From contig NZ_OY781981.1 in NCBI RefSeq assembly GCF_963677565.1, positions 2,529,001 to 2,593,000 on the forward strand: a DNA stretch of 64,000 bases, written 5' to 3'. The stretch's first letter is position 1. Every line of letters starts with the position of its first letter. The translations under genes were made by a program, and so were the position numbers. This DNA comes from an uncultured Draconibacterium sp. (GTDB lineage: Bacteria > Bacteroidota > Bacteroidia > Bacteroidales > Prolixibacteraceae). The notes under the pieces were generated by a model. That model saw only the letters and a program-made list of their open reading frames with translations, searched no databases and was not told the origin of the DNA. Positions 1 to 7,599 of the stretch are shown here, piece after piece.

Positions 1-1
1 T

Positions 2-139
2 AACCAGGAAATTCACTGGTTAGATGGAGAACCTGGAGACGAGAAGTTTATTACGGAGTTGGTTGAAGCAGCTGAAGAGTTTTTGGAAAAAGAATTTGAA
101 AATGAAGAGTTGTTGGCTGAAGACGACGATGAAGAATAG
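2..139 (+). CDS. C-terminal end of an unidentified acidic protein (partial)
   Basis: Only the last 45 codons of a gene entering from the left edge are visible. They are open in one frame up to the TAG at 137-139. The tail is strongly acidic, very rich in Glu and ending in DDDEE. It contains no diagnostic motif, so no function is assigned. The gap to the PspC gene is short, so the two may be co-transcribed. Confidence 0.6.
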   Translation, partial: NQEIHWLDGEPGDEKFITELVEAAEEFLEKEFENEELLAEDDDEE

Positions 140-197
140 AGAATCTGTGCAGATTTGCTTCTAGTCGTTTTCGTTAATACGTCAGAACTGGAGAATT

Positions 198-419
198 ATG
201 ACATCAAAACGTTTATATCGTTCGCAGAATAAAGTACTGGGAGGAGTTTTGGCAGGTTTTGCCGAATATTTTTCGGTTGACGTGGTTTTGGTACGCGTAA
301 TATATGTGCTTTTATCGCTTTTTTCTGCCGGTTTTCCTGGATTGCTGGTTTACATTATATTTTGGGCAGTAACACCCGAAAAACCTTTCAATCCTTATAA
401 TTCCGACACTAATTCGTAA
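198..419 (+). CDS. PspC-domain membrane protein
   Basis: This 73-residue protein is essentially a bare PspC domain. The N-terminus (KRLYRSQNKVLGGVLAGFAEYF) has the basic start and the GGVLAGFAEYF block typical of the family, followed by one long hydrophobic segment at about residues 28-60. PspC proteins sit in the inner membrane and are tied to envelope stress sensing in the phage-shock system; no pspA or pspB is nearby. The last 11 bp overlap the end of the convergent dipeptidase gene. Its function here is inferred only from the domain. Confidence 0.85.
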   Translation: MTSKRLYRSQNKVLGGVLAGFAEYFSVDVVLVRVIYVLLSLFSAGFPGLLVYIIFWAVTPEKPFNPYNSDTNS

Positions 420-1113
420 GCTCTTCAAACGAAAGATCCATGAGTGGGAATTTTTCCCATCCGTTAAAATCGTAATGCCACCATTCAGTACTAATCACTG
501 AAAAACCAAAATGAGCCATAACGCCAATAAGAATGGCGCGGTTTTGTAATGCTGATTCAGGCAGGTCAATATAAGTAGAATGGGCTTTTTCTGAAAAATC
601 ATCAAATGCTGTGGGCATTACAAGCTCTTGTTTTGTGGCTAAATTCACCAGCGAAACATCAACCGCACAACCCCGGTTATGACGCGAACCGGTTTTCGGA
701 TTCGCAACAAAATGAGTGTCCGGATACACGTCATAAAATTTAAGTGTTGCCGCATATGGGCGATAAGCATCGTAAATTTTTAAACCAAGATTCAGACTGG
801 CCAGCGAATCCTGAACAAGTTGTAAGGCCGCTGCAACCGGTTTTCGGGCGTAAGCTTTTGGCGACTGGTAAATCATCTCACCGGTAAAGTTATTTGCGGT
901 GGCGTAGCGGATGTCTATAACTACGTTGTCGATCACTTTTTCTAGGTCAACCAGTTCCATTGTTGCATCCTCATTAACCTGTTTTTTGTATTCTTTTACC
1001 GAATTTACCAGCGGCAGGTTGTACGGATTTCTGTGTTCGGTTTTGTCTTTTGTTGCGCACGAAAACAGCAGCGCTGCAACCAGAAAAAATAGTAGTGTTT
1101 TGGTTGTTTTCAT
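409..1113 (-). CDS. D-alanyl-D-alanine dipeptidase, VanX/DdpX type (M15D), lipoprotein
   Basis: The protein has 234 residues and a lipoprotein signal ending in LLFSC (lipobox Cys at about residue 19). It is therefore predicted to act in the periplasm or envelope, hydrolysing D-Ala-D-Ala-type dipeptides from peptidoglycan turnover. The M15D signature is complete: an Arg in YDAYRP, the zinc ligands His and Asp in SRHNRGCAVDVSL, and the catalytic Glu and third ligand His in TEWWH. Nothing nearby suggests a vancomycin-resistance operon (no vanH or vanA), so a housekeeping cell-wall recycling role is more likely. It lies 3 bp after tex on the same strand and probably shares its transcript. Confidence 0.88.
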   Translation of the reverse strand: MKTTKTLLFFLVAALLFSCATKDKTEHRNPYNLPLVNSVKEYKKQVNEDATMELVDLEKVIDNVVIDIRYATANNFTGEMIYQSPKAYARKPVAAALQLVQDSLASLNLGLKIYDAYRPYAATLKFYDVYPDTHFVANPKTGSRHNRGCAVDVSLVNLATKQELVMPTAFDDFSEKAHSTYIDLPESALQNRAILIGVMAHFGFSVISTEWWHYDFNGWEKFPLMDLSFEELTN

Positions 1114-1116
1114 CGT

Positions 1117-3252
1117 TTATTCCTGTTCTACGCCTTTTAATGATAACTGAATACGCTTGCGCGGAATGTCGAGATCTTTTACCCGCACTTTAACATGTTG
1201 GTGTAGTTTTACAATTTCGTTTGGATCGGAAATAAAACGATCGGCCATTTCCGAAACATGAATCAGCCCCGATTCTTTAATTCCCACATCAACGAAAGCG
1301 CCAAACTTGGTAATGTTGTTTACAATTCCGGGTAGTACCATGCCAACCTGCAGATCGGTGATGTTAAAAATACCATCGGCAAATTCAAAAACTTTAATCG
1401 GTTTTCGTGGATCGCGACCCGGTTTAAGTAACTCATTTTTTATGTCGGTTAGGGTGGGGAGGCCAACTTCGGCAGTTACATAATTTTTAAAATCTATTTT
1501 CGAAATCAGCTCTTCATTTCTAACCAGGTCTTTTACTTCGCACTTTAAATCCTTGGCAATTTTCGATACAATTTTGTACGATTCAGGATGTACACCTGAG
1601 TTATCCAGTGGATTTTTTGCATCGGGAATACGCAGGAAACCCGCCGCCTGTTCAAATGCTTTTGGTCCCATTCGTGGCACTTTTTTCAATGCGTCGCGCG
1701 ATTCGAACAATCCGTTTTCTTTCCGGTAAGTAGTAATATTCTCGGCCAACTGCGGACCCAAACCAGAAATGTAGGCTAGCAAGTGTTTGCTGGCGGTATT
1801 TAAATTAACGCCAACAGCATTTACACTTAGCTCGACTACAGAATCGAGACTGCTTTTCAATTGTTTTTGATCAACATCGTGCTGATACTGTCCAACGCCG
1901 ATACTTTTCGGGTCGATTTTTACCAGTTCGGCTAATGGATCCATTAATCGGCGGCCAATAGAAATGGCACCACGCACGGTAACATCGTATTGTGGAAATT
2001 CCTGGCGAGCCACCGATGAGGCGGAATAAACCGATGCTCCATCTTCACTCACCACATAAACCCTGATCTCGCGATTGTAGCGCAGCTTTTTTATAAAAGC
2101 TTCAGTTTCGCGACTGGCCGTTCCGTTTCCAATGGCAATGGCATCAATCTGGTACATTTCCACCATCGACGTAACTTTTTTAGCTGCCATTTTACGCTGT
2201 TCCTGCGGTTTATGAGGGTATATATTTTCGTTGTGCAAAAGGTTTCCCTGTTCATCGAGGCAAACCACTTTACAACCGGTGCGGTAACCCGGATCGATGG
2301 CCAATGTTCGTTTTTGCCCTAGCGGAGGTGCCAGCAACAATTGTTTCAGGTTTTCGGTAAACACATTTATGGCTTCGGCATCGGCTTTCTCTTTCGATAA
2401 ATTGGCAAATTCCGTTTCTATCGATGGCTGGATGAGGCGTTTCAAACTGTCTTTCACCGCAAGTGCCACTTGTTCTGAACTGTCGTTGTTGCCTTTTACA
2501 AAAAAACGTTCCAGGTTTTCCAGCACCCGCTCTTCATTTGGAGAAATAGAAACGCGCAGGAATCCTTCGTTCTCGCCACGGCGCATGGCAAGCAAGCGGT
2601 GCGATGGGCATTTTTTCAGCGGTTCGCTCCAATCAAAATAGTCGCGGTATTTGGCAGCTTCTTCCTCTTTGCCTTTTATAATTTTAGAAGTGATAGAAGC
2701 ACCAAGATCAAAACCTTTCCTGACAATATTCCTTGCACGTTCGTTTTCGCTTACCCATTCAGCAATAATATCGCGGGCACCTGCAAGCGCATCCTCAACC
2801 GAAGGTACTTCGTCGTTTAAAAACTGGTTGGCTCTGAACTCCGGATCGCGTTCCAGTTGTTTCATAACAATTTTTGCCAGTGGTTCCAGTCCTTTTTCGC
2901 GGGCAATGGTTGCTTTGGTGCGGCGTTTTGGTTTGTACGGCAGGTAAATATCCTCCAGTTCAACCGAATCAAAACAGTCTTCGATTCTCGATTTTAAATC
3001 GGGTGTTAACTGTCCCTGTTCGTCGATGGTTTTTAGTATTGTTTCTTTGCGTTTGGCTAGTTCTGCATATTTATCGTTCTGCTCCTTAATTTGTAGTACC
3101 TGTACTTCGTCGAGGCTACCGGTACGTTCTTTTCGGTAGCGCGAAATAAACGGAACAGTGGCACCTTCATTCAGTAAATTTATGGTGTTTAAAACCTGCG
3201 TGGTGTTCAACCCCAAATTGCGGGCAATAAGATCTATGGTAACGTTTTGCAT
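1117..3252 (-). CDS. tex: Tex-family RNA-binding transcription accessory protein
   Basis: The protein has 711 residues, slightly shorter than the usual Tex length. The order is the N-terminal Tex helical domain, a YqgF-like RNase H-fold domain starting near LAIDPGYRTGC (about residue 318), helix-hairpin-helix repeats in the region of LNTASKHLLAYISGLG, and a C-terminal S1 domain (about 630-705, with TKFGAFVDVGIKESGLIHVS). Tex is a conserved cytoplasmic nucleic-acid-binding protein linked to transcription and transcript stability. The start at 3252 lies just downstream of a clear promoter. The dipeptidase gene follows after 3 bp. Confidence 0.95.
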   Translation of the reverse strand: MQNVTIDLIARNLGLNTTQVLNTINLLNEGATVPFISRYRKERTGSLDEVQVLQIKEQNDKYAELAKRKETILKTIDEQGQLTPDLKSRIEDCFDSVELEDIYLPYKPKRRTKATIAREKGLEPLAKIVMKQLERDPEFRANQFLNDEVPSVEDALAGARDIIAEWVSENERARNIVRKGFDLGASITSKIIKGKEEEAAKYRDYFDWSEPLKKCPSHRLLAMRRGENEGFLRVSISPNEERVLENLERFFVKGNNDSSEQVALAVKDSLKRLIQPSIETEFANLSKEKADAEAINVFTENLKQLLLAPPLGQKRTLAIDPGYRTGCKVVCLDEQGNLLHNENIYPHKPQEQRKMAAKKVTSMVEMYQIDAIAIGNGTASRETEAFIKKLRYNREIRVYVVSEDGASVYSASSVARQEFPQYDVTVRGAISIGRRLMDPLAELVKIDPKSIGVGQYQHDVDQKQLKSSLDSVVELSVNAVGVNLNTASKHLLAYISGLGPQLAENITTYRKENGLFESRDALKKVPRMGPKAFEQAAGFLRIPDAKNPLDNSGVHPESYKIVSKIAKDLKCEVKDLVRNEELISKIDFKNYVTAEVGLPTLTDIKNELLKPGRDPRKPIKVFEFADGIFNITDLQVGMVLPGIVNNITKFGAFVDVGIKESGLIHVSEMADRFISDPNEIVKLHQHVKVRVKDLDIPRKRIQLSLKGVEQE

Positions 3253-3271
3253 ATTTCCTTTTCTAAAATGG

Positions 3272-3301
3272 CAAAGGTAGGCAAGATGTTTTCAATTCAA
3301 A
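3272..3301 (-). promoter_or_regulatory. Bacteroidota-type promoter of tex
   Basis: Read on the minus strand, TACCTTTG (3272-3279) matches the TAnnTTTG -7 element exactly. TTTG (3298-3301) lies 18 bp upstream of it in the -33 position. Transcription would start about 15 bp before the tex ATG. Confidence 0.65.
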
Positions 3302-3383
3302 AGGAGTTGGTCAAACAAAAAAAGACTGCCGGCTAAACTAAACGGGCAGTCTCTTTTCAGTTAAAATTATAGGTATTTAAATT

Positions 3384-4064
3384 TTAGAAACTCATACCAA
3401 TTGTGAAATTCATGCACGGGAGTTTTGATTTGTTATCGTTGCCGTTAGAATTGTTAAACTCAGCATCAACAAGGTATTGCCAGTAAATATCCGGATCATC
3501 ATCGTATTCTAACTCGGGACTAATCGTATTAAACTCAATTCCAAGCATTAAAATTCCGTATCGAATGTTTAACCCGGTTGAGAATCCAAAATCAGCCTTG
3601 CTTAAGAAAAAATCTTCGGCATCATCGATCATATCGTCATAGTAGGTAACAAGGCCGGTGCCCCATGCGAAGTCTAATTTAGCGTAAATATCAAACTCCA
3701 GTTTGTCAACAGGGCTGTAGGTAAATGAAGGACCGACTTTTGATCCGGCACGGAAAACACCGATGTTTATATCGTATTCATTGTCGAAATTATGGAATGT
3801 GGCATAAAGGTAGTCGGCATTTATTCCAAAAGCCATATCGTCGCGATTAAGAATGCTTTTGATTAGAAAAATGGAGCCCAGTTCAAAATTAACTCCGGCT
3901 TTTGATTCAAATCCCAGATCGTTCCAATCTTGCTCTTGCAGTCCAAAATGCTTCCACGAAGGACTGGAGTATCCAACCCGGAAATAAAACTGATTGTCGA
4001 GTTGTTGCGCAAAGCCTATAAAAGAGGTGAAAATTAGTAGTAAGAAGATTGTTGCTTTTTTCAT
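3384..4064 (-). CDS. outer-membrane beta-barrel-like protein, function unknown
   Basis: The protein has 226 residues with a clear signal peptide (KKATIFLLLIFTSFIGFAQQ). The mature part alternates polar and hydrophobic residues in strand-sized segments and ends in Phe, as expected of a small outer-membrane barrel. No catalytic motif is visible. It appears to be a single-gene unit between tex and the divergent ffh. The barrel assignment rests on composition and pattern only. Confidence 0.7.
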   Translation of the reverse strand: MKKATIFLLLIFTSFIGFAQQLDNQFYFRVGYSSPSWKHFGLQEQDWNDLGFESKAGVNFELGSIFLIKSILNRDDMAFGINADYLYATFHNFDNEYDINIGVFRAGSKVGPSFTYSPVDKLEFDIYAKLDFAWGTGLVTYYDDMIDDAEDFFLSKADFGFSTGLNIRYGILMLGIEFNTISPELEYDDDPDIYWQYLVDAEFNNSNGNDNKSKLPCMNFTIGMSF

Positions 4065-4258
4065 GATTGTAATTTAAATATATGGTTAAGTAAACTTGCT
4101 GATGATAAGATGTCTTTTTGTTTTTTTGTACAAGTTATGATAATCTGAATAAAAAAGAAAATAGCAATTTGTATGGAATGTTTTTGGTGGTTTAATGGCA
4201 ATGCTAAAAGCTTTTTCTTTTTGCTTGTAAATCCTTTCATCTTTTCTGTTGTTTTTGC

Positions 4259-4266
4259 TATTTTTG
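4259..4266 (+). promoter_or_regulatory. -7 element of the ffh promoter
   Basis: TATTTTTG matches TAnnTTTG exactly and lies 29 bp before the ffh ATG. No convincing -33 TTG is seen at the expected distance. Confidence 0.5.
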
Positions 4267-4294
4267 CACCTCATTTTCAAAAAGAAGTAAAAGC

Positions 4295-5635
4295 ATGTTT
4301 GAGAATTTAAGTGACAGGCTGGAGAAGTCCTTTAAGCTTCTTAAGGGACAAGGGAAAATCACCGAGATTAATGTAGCGGAAACGCTGAAAGATATTCGTC
4401 GTGCATTGTTGGATGCCGATGTGAACTTTAAAATTGCCAAAAAATTTACCGACGACGTAAAAGTTAAAGCTTTAGGGCAGGATGTACTTTCTGCTGTTAA
4501 GCCGGGGCAAATGATGGTAAAAATCGTAAAAGACGAGCTGGCTCAGTTAATGGGCGGTACTTTTACCGATATTGAACTTAAAAGTAAACCGGCAGTAATT
4601 TTAATGTCGGGGCTGCAGGGATCTGGTAAAACAACTTTCTCCGGAAAGTTGGCAAACATGCTGAAAAGCAAAAAAGGCCGTCATCCGTTGTTGGTCGCAG
4701 GCGACGTTTATCGTCCGGCTGCGATTGACCAGCTTAAAGTTTTGGGCGAGCAAATTAATGTGCCGGTTTATACCGAAGAGGGTAATATGGATCCTGTAAA
4801 AATTGCCAAAGCAGCCATTCAACAGGCAAAAGCCAACGGTAACGATGTGGTTATTGTGGATACCGCCGGTCGTTTGGCCGTTGACGAGCAGATGATGAAC
4901 GAGATTGCTGCCATTAAGAAAGCGATCGATCCGGACGAAATCCTGTTTGTGGTTGACTCAATGACTGGTCAGGATGCTGTTAATACGGCAAAAGAATTTA
5001 ACGACCGACTGGATTTTGACGGAGTTGTTCTTACTAAATTAGATGGTGATACCCGTGGTGGTGCTGCATTATCGATTCGCTCTGTGGTTGAAAAGCCAAT
5101 CAAATTTGTTGGTACCGGCGAAAAAGTTGATGCGCTCGACGTTTTCCACCCCGATCGTTTGGCCGACCGTATTTTGGGAATGGGTGATATTGTTTCGCTG
5201 GTTGAAAAAGCTCAGGAACAATTTGATGAGGAAGAAGCAAAACGTTTGCAGAAAAAACTGCAGAAAAATACTTTCAATTTTAACGATTTCCTGAAGCAGA
5301 TTAGCCAGATTAAAAAAATGGGTAACCTGAAAGATGTGATGGGAATGATTCCGGGAATGGGAAAAGCGTTAAAAGGAATGGATATTGATGATGATGCGTT
5401 TAAACACATCGAAGCCATAATTTATTCGATGACACCCGAAGAAAGAGAAAATCCATCGTTGATTAACGGGGGCCGCAGAAAACGTATTGCCAATGGTTCG
5501 GGAACAAATATCCAGGAAGTAAACCGTTTGTTGAAACAGTTTGGAGAAACCCGCAAAATGATGCGTATGGTATCGCAGGGTAAAAATGTTCAGCGCATGA
5601 TGTCCGGTATGCAGGGGCAAGGGCGGAAGTTTTAA
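4295..5635 (+). CDS. ffh: signal recognition particle protein Ffh
   Basis: The protein has 446 residues, the normal Ffh length. An N-terminal helical bundle precedes the SRP GTPase domain, with P-loop GLQGSGKTT (about 106-114), DTAGR and TKLDGD. The methionine-rich M domain (about 320-440) contains GMIPGMG and the RNA-binding RRKRIANGSG segment. Ffh binds signal sequences and SRP RNA and targets ribosomes to the membrane through FtsY. No SRP RNA gene was recognised in the window. It is followed by the GxxExxY element rather than by its usual neighbours. Confidence 0.98.
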   Translation: MFENLSDRLEKSFKLLKGQGKITEINVAETLKDIRRALLDADVNFKIAKKFTDDVKVKALGQDVLSAVKPGQMMVKIVKDELAQLMGGTFTDIELKSKPAVILMSGLQGSGKTTFSGKLANMLKSKKGRHPLLVAGDVYRPAAIDQLKVLGEQINVPVYTEEGNMDPVKIAKAAIQQAKANGNDVVIVDTAGRLAVDEQMMNEIAAIKKAIDPDEILFVVDSMTGQDAVNTAKEFNDRLDFDGVVLTKLDGDTRGGAALSIRSVVEKPIKFVGTGEKVDALDVFHPDRLADRILGMGDIVSLVEKAQEQFDEEEAKRLQKKLQKNTFNFNDFLKQISQIKKMGNLKDVMGMIPGMGKALKGMDIDDDAFKHIEAIIYSMTPEERENPSLINGGRRKRIANGSGTNIQEVNRLLKQFGETRKMMRMVSQGKNVQRMMSGMQGQGRKF

Positions 5636-5641
5636 AATTTC

Positions 5642-6092
5642 CCTCGCAAAGGCGCAGAGTCGCAAAGAAAAACTAGAACAAGGGATGACAGAAAATGAAA
5701 TTTCAAAAATAATTGTCAACACTTGTTATGAGATACATGTTGAACTTGGATCAGGATTACTTGAGTCGGTTTATGAAAAGATTTTATACCTTGAGCTAAA
5801 AAGCCAGGGATTAAAAGTGGAAAGACAAAAGCCGGTACAAGTTGTTTGGAAAGATCAAATTGTAGGAGAAGGTTTTCGTTCAGATTTGATTGTTGAGAAT
5901 AAGGTTATTGTCGAATTAAAATCGGTACAAGCTGTTGCTCATGTTCATAAGAAACAGTTACTAACCTATCTCAAGTTAACTGATCTGAGATTAGGTCTCT
6001 TAATTAACTTTAATGAGACGCTGATTAAAAATGGAATAACACGAATTGTAAACAGACTATTATAAACTTGGCGTCTTGGCGCCTTAGCGAGA
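5642..6092 (+). mobile_element. inverted-repeat-bounded element carrying a GxxExxY gene
   Basis: A 26-bp left arm (5642-5667) and a 26-bp right arm (6067-6092) are imperfect inverted repeats, 20 of 26 positions matching, built on the core CTCGCAAAGGCGCAGAG. They frame exactly one gene, starting 17 bp after the left arm and ending 1 bp before the right. The same pair of arms without a gene occurs at 38597-38657. No transposase is encoded, so this looks like a non-autonomous unit or gene-carrying palindromic repeat. Confidence 0.55.
5685..6065 (+). CDS. GxxExxY family protein
   Basis: The protein has 126 residues and matches the GxxExxY family: the signature GSGLLESVYEKIL near residue 22, then GFRSDLIVENKVIVELKSV and a C-terminal LLTYLKLTDLRLGLLINF block. 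The D...ELKSV arrangement resembles a PD-(D/E)XK nuclease-like core (inference). The biological role of the family is unknown, and it is found scattered through bacterial genomes. Here it sits between two inverted-repeat arms and separates ffh from folD, which suggests it arrived as a unit. Confidence 0.85.
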   Translation: MTENEISKIIVNTCYEIHVELGSGLLESVYEKILYLELKSQGLKVERQKPVQVVWKDQIVGEGFRSDLIVENKVIVELKSVQAVAHVHKKQLLTYLKLTDLRLGLLINFNETLIKNGITRIVNRLL

Positions 6093-6099
6093 TAACAAC

Positions 6100-6975
6100 A
6101 TGAATTTGATTGACGGGAAAAAAGTTGCTGCTGAAATTAAGCAGGAAATAGCAGAAGAGGTTAAAAAACTAATCGACAACGGAGGAAAACAACCTCATTT
6201 GGCAGCAATTCTTGTTGGTCATGATGGTGGTAGCGAAACCTATGTTGCCTATAAAATTAAAGATTGCGAGGCGGTTGGTTTTAAATCATCGCTGATTCGA
6301 TATGAAGATGATGTAACCGAGGAAGAATTACTTGCCAAAGTTGAAGAATTGAATAACGACGATGATCTGGATGGTTTTATTGTTCAGTTGCCACTGCCAA
6401 AACACATCTCGGAGCAAAAAGTTATTGAAGCCATCGATCCGAAGAAAGATGTTGATGGATTTCACCCGATAAATGTAGGGCGAATGGTAATTGGATTGCC
6501 ATCGTTTGTATCGGCAACTCCATACGGAATTGTTGAATTGCTGAAGCGCTACAATATTGAAACCAGTGGTAAAAACTGTGTGGTTTTAGGACGCAGTAAC
6601 ATCGTTGGCCGACCAATGAGTGTGTTGATGTCGCAAAAAGCCATTAACGCCACCGTAACCGTTGCACACAGCCGCACGGCTAACCTGAAAGAGGTTTGTG
6701 CCAATGCCGATATTTTAATTGTTGCAATGGGTGTTCCGGAGTTCGTAACTGCCGATATGGTTAAGGAAGGAGCTGTTGTTATCGACGTGGGTACCACTCG
6801 TGTAAAATCAGATAAAACAAAATCTGGCTTTAAACTAAAAGGTGATGTTTTGTATGATGAAGTTGCACCAAAATGTTCGTACATAACGCCGGTGCCGGGA
6901 GGTGTTGGACCGATGACTCGCACATCGTTGCTCTTAAATACGCTGCTGTCGGCAAAAAAAGAAATCTACAAATAA
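6100..6975 (+). CDS. folD: bifunctional methylene-THF dehydrogenase / methenyl-THF cyclohydrolase
   Basis: The protein has 291 residues, the standard FolD length. The catalytic YxxxK motif (Tyr48, Lys52 in YVAYK), the QLPLPKH block, the nucleotide-binding GRSNIVGRP and the C-terminal PVPGGVGPMTRT signature are all present. It interconverts methylene-, methenyl- and 10-formyl-tetrahydrofolate with NADP in the cytoplasm, feeding purine synthesis and formyl-Met-tRNA. The start lies 8 bp after the right arm of the preceding repeat element, so its leader is largely repeat-derived. An intrinsic terminator follows. Confidence 0.97.
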   Translation: MNLIDGKKVAAEIKQEIAEEVKKLIDNGGKQPHLAAILVGHDGGSETYVAYKIKDCEAVGFKSSLIRYEDDVTEEELLAKVEELNNDDDLDGFIVQLPLPKHISEQKVIEAIDPKKDVDGFHPINVGRMVIGLPSFVSATPYGIVELLKRYNIETSGKNCVVLGRSNIVGRPMSVLMSQKAINATVTVAHSRTANLKEVCANADILIVAMGVPEFVTADMVKEGAVVIDVGTTRVKSDKTKSGFKLKGDVLYDEVAPKCSYITPVPGGVGPMTRTSLLLNTLLSAKKEIYK

Positions 6976-6993
6976 GCACGATATTTTTTACAG

Positions 6994-7025
6994 AAAAGGG
7001 GACAGAATTATGTCCCCTTTTTTTA
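6994..7025 (+). terminator. intrinsic terminator after folD
   Basis: An 11-bp perfect stem (AAAAGGGGACA / TGTCCCCTTTT) with a 6-nt loop is followed by a T tract. Confidence 0.85.
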
Positions 7026-7144
7026 TGCTGCCTACCAAATAGTTAGTTCTGGATTTTTGTTTGTAGAACCAATATAAATAGCATTTTTTGCCACGGAATA
7101 AATCTGCTACGTGACACATTATGAATATTTGTCAAATATTTTTC

Positions 7145-7152
7145 TATTTTTG
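7145..7152 (+). promoter_or_regulatory. -7 element of the PUR-alpha-like gene
   Basis: TATTTTTG matches TAnnTTTG. It lies 36 bp before the ATG at 7189. A TTTG at 7128-7131 is closer than the usual -33 spacing. Confidence 0.4.
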
Positions 7153-7188
7153 AAATCTAACTAAGTCCAAAAACCAAAATATTGAAGA

Positions 7189-7587
7189 ATGGAAAGTGGT
7201 GATACCAAGGAGGGAGCTAAGTTTAAAGACAGTAAATTCAAGCAAGAGATTCATTCAAAAGTTATCCGTGCAGGAAAAAGAACTTATTTTTTCGATGTAA
7301 AAAGCACCAGAAATGATGAGTATTACCTAACCATCACCGAAAGCAAAAAACGCTTTGGCGAAAATGGTAAATTCTCTTACGAAAAACACAAAATCTTTTT
7401 ATACCGGGAGGACTTCACCAAGTTTATTGAAAGTTTGCAGGAAGTTGTTGATTTTATTCACGACAAGCAACCTGAAGAGGTGCGTGAAGAAACAGCGCCC
7501 GTAAATGAACCCGAGGAAGAAGTTGCCGTTGAAAAAGAAAAAGCTCCTGTAAAAGACTACACCAGCGTAGAGTTCGAGGATATTTAA
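7189..7587 (+). CDS. PUR-alpha-like (DUF3276) nucleic-acid-binding protein
   Basis: The protein has 132 residues. One PUR repeat (about 18-90) carries the RAGKRTYFFDVK and YYLTITESKK strands and the amphipathic helix FIESLQEVVDFI characteristic of the Bacteroidota PUR-alpha family. The last 40 residues are an acidic low-complexity tail. PUR domains bind single-stranded DNA or RNA; the cellular role of the bacterial members is unclear. It stands alone, between folD and the convergent ABC-F gene. Confidence 0.88.
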   Translation: MESGDTKEGAKFKDSKFKQEIHSKVIRAGKRTYFFDVKSTRNDEYYLTITESKKRFGENGKFSYEKHKIFLYREDFTKFIESLQEVVDFIHDKQPEEVREETAPVNEPEEEVAVEKEKAPVKDYTSVEFEDI

Positions 7588-7599
7588 TTTTTCTGTTAT

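Noticed and set aside
409..1113. A vancomycin-resistance gene
   Set aside because: VanX-type dipeptidases are common in cell-wall recycling, and no vanH, vanA or regulator is nearby.
4086..4280. A 64-codon frame on the minus strand upstream of ffh
   Set aside because: It covers the ffh promoter, has no family signature and very biased composition.
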